Position numbers and translations under genes: made by a program. Of a DNA stretch of 6,712 bases, positions 4,644-6,712 are shown piece after piece. Below the pieces are notes generated by a model. It had not been told where the DNA came from, searched no databases, and saw only the letters and a program-made list of their open reading frames with translations. Position 1 is the stretch's first letter, and every line of letters starts with the position of its first letter. This stretch comes from JANPPS01 sp031428635 (GTDB lineage: Bacteria; Pseudomonadota; Alphaproteobacteria; Acetobacterales; Acetobacteraceae): NCBI GenBank assembly GCA_031428635.1, contig JANPPS010000055.1, positions 1-6,712 of the forward strand. The letters run 5' to 3'.

Positions 4644-6478
4644 ATGGGTTCGGACACTGCGCAGGCCCAGGAAGGCGAAGACACCGCCGATAGTCCTGCC
4701 ACACGTTCGACAGGGCCGGTCCCTTCGACAACACTGACGCTGGTGATGGCGGCTCTGGGGATCGTCTATGGCGATTTCGGCACCAGCCCGCTCTACACGC
4801 TTCAGACCGTGATGGCCGCGAGCGGTGACAAGATCGAGGCAGATTGGGCACTGGGCGTGCTCTCGCTAATCGTCTGGTCGCTGATCGTCACTATCTCGAT
4901 CAAGTACTGCCTCGTCGTCATGGAGACCGACAATCGCGGCGAAGGTGGCATTCTGGTCCTGATGTCGTTGATCGGCCTCAACCGCTCCAAAGGCCGATGG
5001 GGTCTTGTGGCCGCTAGGCTGTTCGGTGCGTCGTTGATCTATGGCGATGGCATCCTCACGCCCGCGATCTCGGTGCTGAGCGCGCTGGAAGGCATCAACT
5101 TCGTCACCGCCAGCTTCAAGCCTTATGTCATGTCGGCAGCGGCGGCGATCCTGGTGGGGCTGTTCGTGTTGCAAACCCAGGGCACGGCCACGATCGGCAA
5201 GCTGTTTGGGCCGGTAATGCTGCTGTGGTTCATCGTCATCGCGGGTCTTGGTGCCTTCAACCTCATCCAGCATCCTCGGGCACTGCTGGGGCTCAATCCG
5301 CACGATGGCTTTTTGTTCCTGGCCGAGCATGGCTGGGCGAGCTTCCCGGTGCTGGGGGCGTGTTCCTGGCTCTCACCCGGGGCGAGGCGATGTATGCCGA
5401 CATGGGTCATATCGGCCGTCAGCCGATCCGGGTGTCATCGTTCGCGATCGTGCTGCCTGCGCTGTTGCTCAGTTATGGCGGCCAGATCGGCGTCTTGCTG
5501 GACAGCGGCGCCTCCGAAGGAAATCCATTCTTCCGGGCCGTGCCGGGCCGTGCCGGGCTGGGCGGTGGTGCCAATGGTCGTGCTCGCCACCTTTGCGACC
5601 ATCATTGCCAGTCAGGCGATCATCACCGGCGCATTTTCACTGACCCGCCAGGCGATGCAGATGGGGTGGTTCCCGGGCTTGAGCATCCGACAGGCTGGCC
5701 GGCGCATATGGCACAGCGGTGTCGACCACTATGCTCGCCACGACACTGCTGCTTTACCACGTGATGCGTGAACGGTGGGCTGGTCCATTTGGACGGCCGG
5801 TTTGTCAGTGGCCTCTTCGTCGTGATCGACGTCGTGTTCTTCAGCGCCAACTTGCTGAAGAACGGGGACGGAGGTTGGATCCCTCTCCGGGCGGGCCTCG
5901 CGGTATTCACTGTCATGACCACCTGGCGCCGAGGCACGGAGGCCATGCGGCAAAGCCTCGACGACGGGATCATTTCGTCAGAGGCATTTCTGGCCCGTCT
6001 CGAGGCGGGTCATATTCCGCGCGTGCCAGGTACTGCCGTGTTCCTGACACGCGCGGCCAGGGCGGTGCCACCGATCATGATCCGGCATGTCGAGGAATTC
6101 GGGGCGCTCCCACGCTCTGCCATCAGTCCCACCGTGATCTTCGAGGACGTACCCCGCGTGAGCGACAAGGAGCGGTTGCAGGACGAGACGGTCTGGGAGC
6201 GGTTGTATCACATGACCATTCATTACGGCTTCATTGAGATCTCCGACCTGCGTTCGGCTCTGCAGCTTGCGCGGGCGCATGGCTGCGATCTCGGCTTGAG
6301 CGAAGCGGTGCTTTTCGGGGCGCGAGACGATGTCGTGCGCACCGAGGACGAACGGAAGCTTCCGGCTTGGCGGCAGATCATCTTCTCGTTCCTTTATCGT
6401 AACTCGGCGCGTCTCGTCGATCGCTTCAACTTGACCGGCTCTCGATTGGTGGAGGTCGGTCGGCGGATCCGGATCTGA
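4644..6478 (+). pseudogene. kup: Kup-type K+ uptake transporter, disrupted by several frameshifts and an internal deletion
   Basis: Kup/HAK/KUP proteins import K+ with protons through a multi-helix inner-membrane domain and carry a cytoplasmic C-terminal domain. The N-terminal 239 codons are intact: VYGDFGTSPLY (residues 41-51), METDNRGEGG, IYGDGILTPAISVLSALEG. At about 5360 one G is missing (GGGGCG-TGTTCC), and the family sequence continues one frame over (FLALTRGEAMYADMGH, then LLSYGGQIGVLLDSGASEGN). A 10-bp duplication at 5535-5558 returns to the first frame for PGWAVVPMVVLATFATIIAS. After LSIRQ (5693) about 36 conserved residues are missing; AYGTAVSTTMLATTLLLY resumes at 5704 in a third frame. 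Another shift at about 5790-5805 leads to FVVIDVVFFSANLLK and the complete C-terminal domain (IPRVPGTAVFLTRA ... LVEVGRRIRI) ending at TGA 6476-6478. A Kup of about 630 aa would be expected. The unshifted frame stops at 5769-5771. No functional transporter should result. Confidence 0.9.
5535..5558 (+). repeat. 10-bp tandem duplication inside kup
   Basis: GGGCCGTGCC occurs at 5535-5544 and exactly again at 5545-5554, followed by GGGC (5555-5558). Kup homologues read FFRAxPGWA here, which needs only one copy. The extra ten bases shift the frame by one and so cancel the one-base loss at about 5360. Confidence 0.88.
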
Positions 6479-6618
6479 TCCGCGCCAGTCCATAAGCTGC
6501 TTGATCATCACTCCGGCGAGAACGCATTCCGCACGGCAGTAGCTGCAAGGGCAGCCTTGACCGGCTTGCTGATCCGGGCACCTACTCGTGTTTTCCGCGT
6601 TCGGCGTGCAAGACCGGA

Positions 6619-6634
6619 AGCGGCGGCCGCCGCT
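6619..6634. repeat. 16-bp perfect palindrome before the downstream gene
   Basis: AGCGGCGGCCGCCGCT is fully self-complementary. It lies in the 173-base gap between kup and the next gene, 17 bases before that gene's ATG and 3 bases before its Shine-Dalgarno. It could be an operator or a chance GC-rich palindrome. The same gap also holds a small hairpin, GCTGC-AAGG-GCAGC (6542-6555), and a TTGACC box at 6557-6562 without a good -10 partner. Confidence 0.45.
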
Positions 6635-6651
6635 GACAAGGGACCGTCGTC

Positions 6652-6712
6652 ATGGAAACGCCCGATCCCACCCTCGTTAAACAGCCCGAACGGCCGCGAC
6701 TCAGCGACATCA
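6652..6712 (+). CDS. Start of an unidentified gene, cut by the window edge
   Basis: An ATG at 6652 is preceded by AAGGGA (6638-6643) at an 8-base spacing, a good Shine-Dalgarno, and the frame stays open to the end of the window. The first 20 residues, METPDPTLVKQPERPRLSDI, are polar and Pro-rich with no signal peptide. They look like the cytoplasmic N-terminal tail of a longer protein. Twenty residues are too few to name a family. It is co-directional with the broken kup but separated by 173 bases, so it probably has its own promoter. Confidence 0.5.
   Translation, partial: METPDPTLVKQPERPRLSDI

Noticed and set aside
5350..5560. Programmed ribosomal frameshifting in kup
   Set aside because: No slippery heptamer with a downstream structure is evident. 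The extra bases are an exact tandem duplication, and a separate large deletion also destroys the gene.

Overview
This is a GC-rich proteobacterial segment. The residual Kup protein, with its EFGALP...EDVPRV C-terminal variant, together with the lipid-phosphate gene cluster, reminds me most of Alphaproteobacteria, possibly Acetobacteraceae. That placement rests on memory of protein families and is tentative. I see no tRNA, rRNA, CRISPR array, insertion sequence or phage gene.

Layout: (1) Bases 1-548 hold the C-terminal end of an MgtA/MgtB-type Mg2+ P-type ATPase that is clearly broken, with two in-frame stops at positions where the family carries Trp, followed by two small frameshifts. (2) Bases 737-1444 (+) encode an intact 235-residue exported protein of unknown function. 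(3) On the minus strand, 4198 down to 1550, three genes form a tight operon: a PAP2-type membrane phosphatase, a diacylglycerol-kinase-like lipid kinase whose start overlaps the phosphatase stop (ATGA), and a CpdA/Icc-like metallophosphoesterase. The third gene follows a 55-base gap made of 14-bp repeats that spell a chain of overlapping ATG...TGA mini-ORFs. (4) Bases 4199-4643 are a divergent non-coding region with several stem-loops, including a 13-bp-arm dyad just upstream of kup. (5) Bases 4644-6478 (+) are a kup K+ transporter gene disrupted by a one-base deletion, a 10-bp tandem duplication, an internal loss of about 100 bases and a further frameshift. (6) At 6652 a new gene begins with a good Shine-Dalgarno and runs off the window.

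Biologically, the intact core is an antagonistic kinase/phosphatase module for membrane lipid phosphates (PAP2 phosphatase versus DagK-like kinase), with a calcineurin-type phosphoesterase attached. It is flanked by dead Mg2+ and K+ transporter genes. The two flanking genes have decayed while the three-gene operon and the exported protein keep full reading frames. This is either real selective gene loss or, less likely, locally poor sequence. I do not see a clear new defence or mobile system. The most unusual signals are the translational-coupling repeat chain at 2390-2445 and the compensating duplication in kup.
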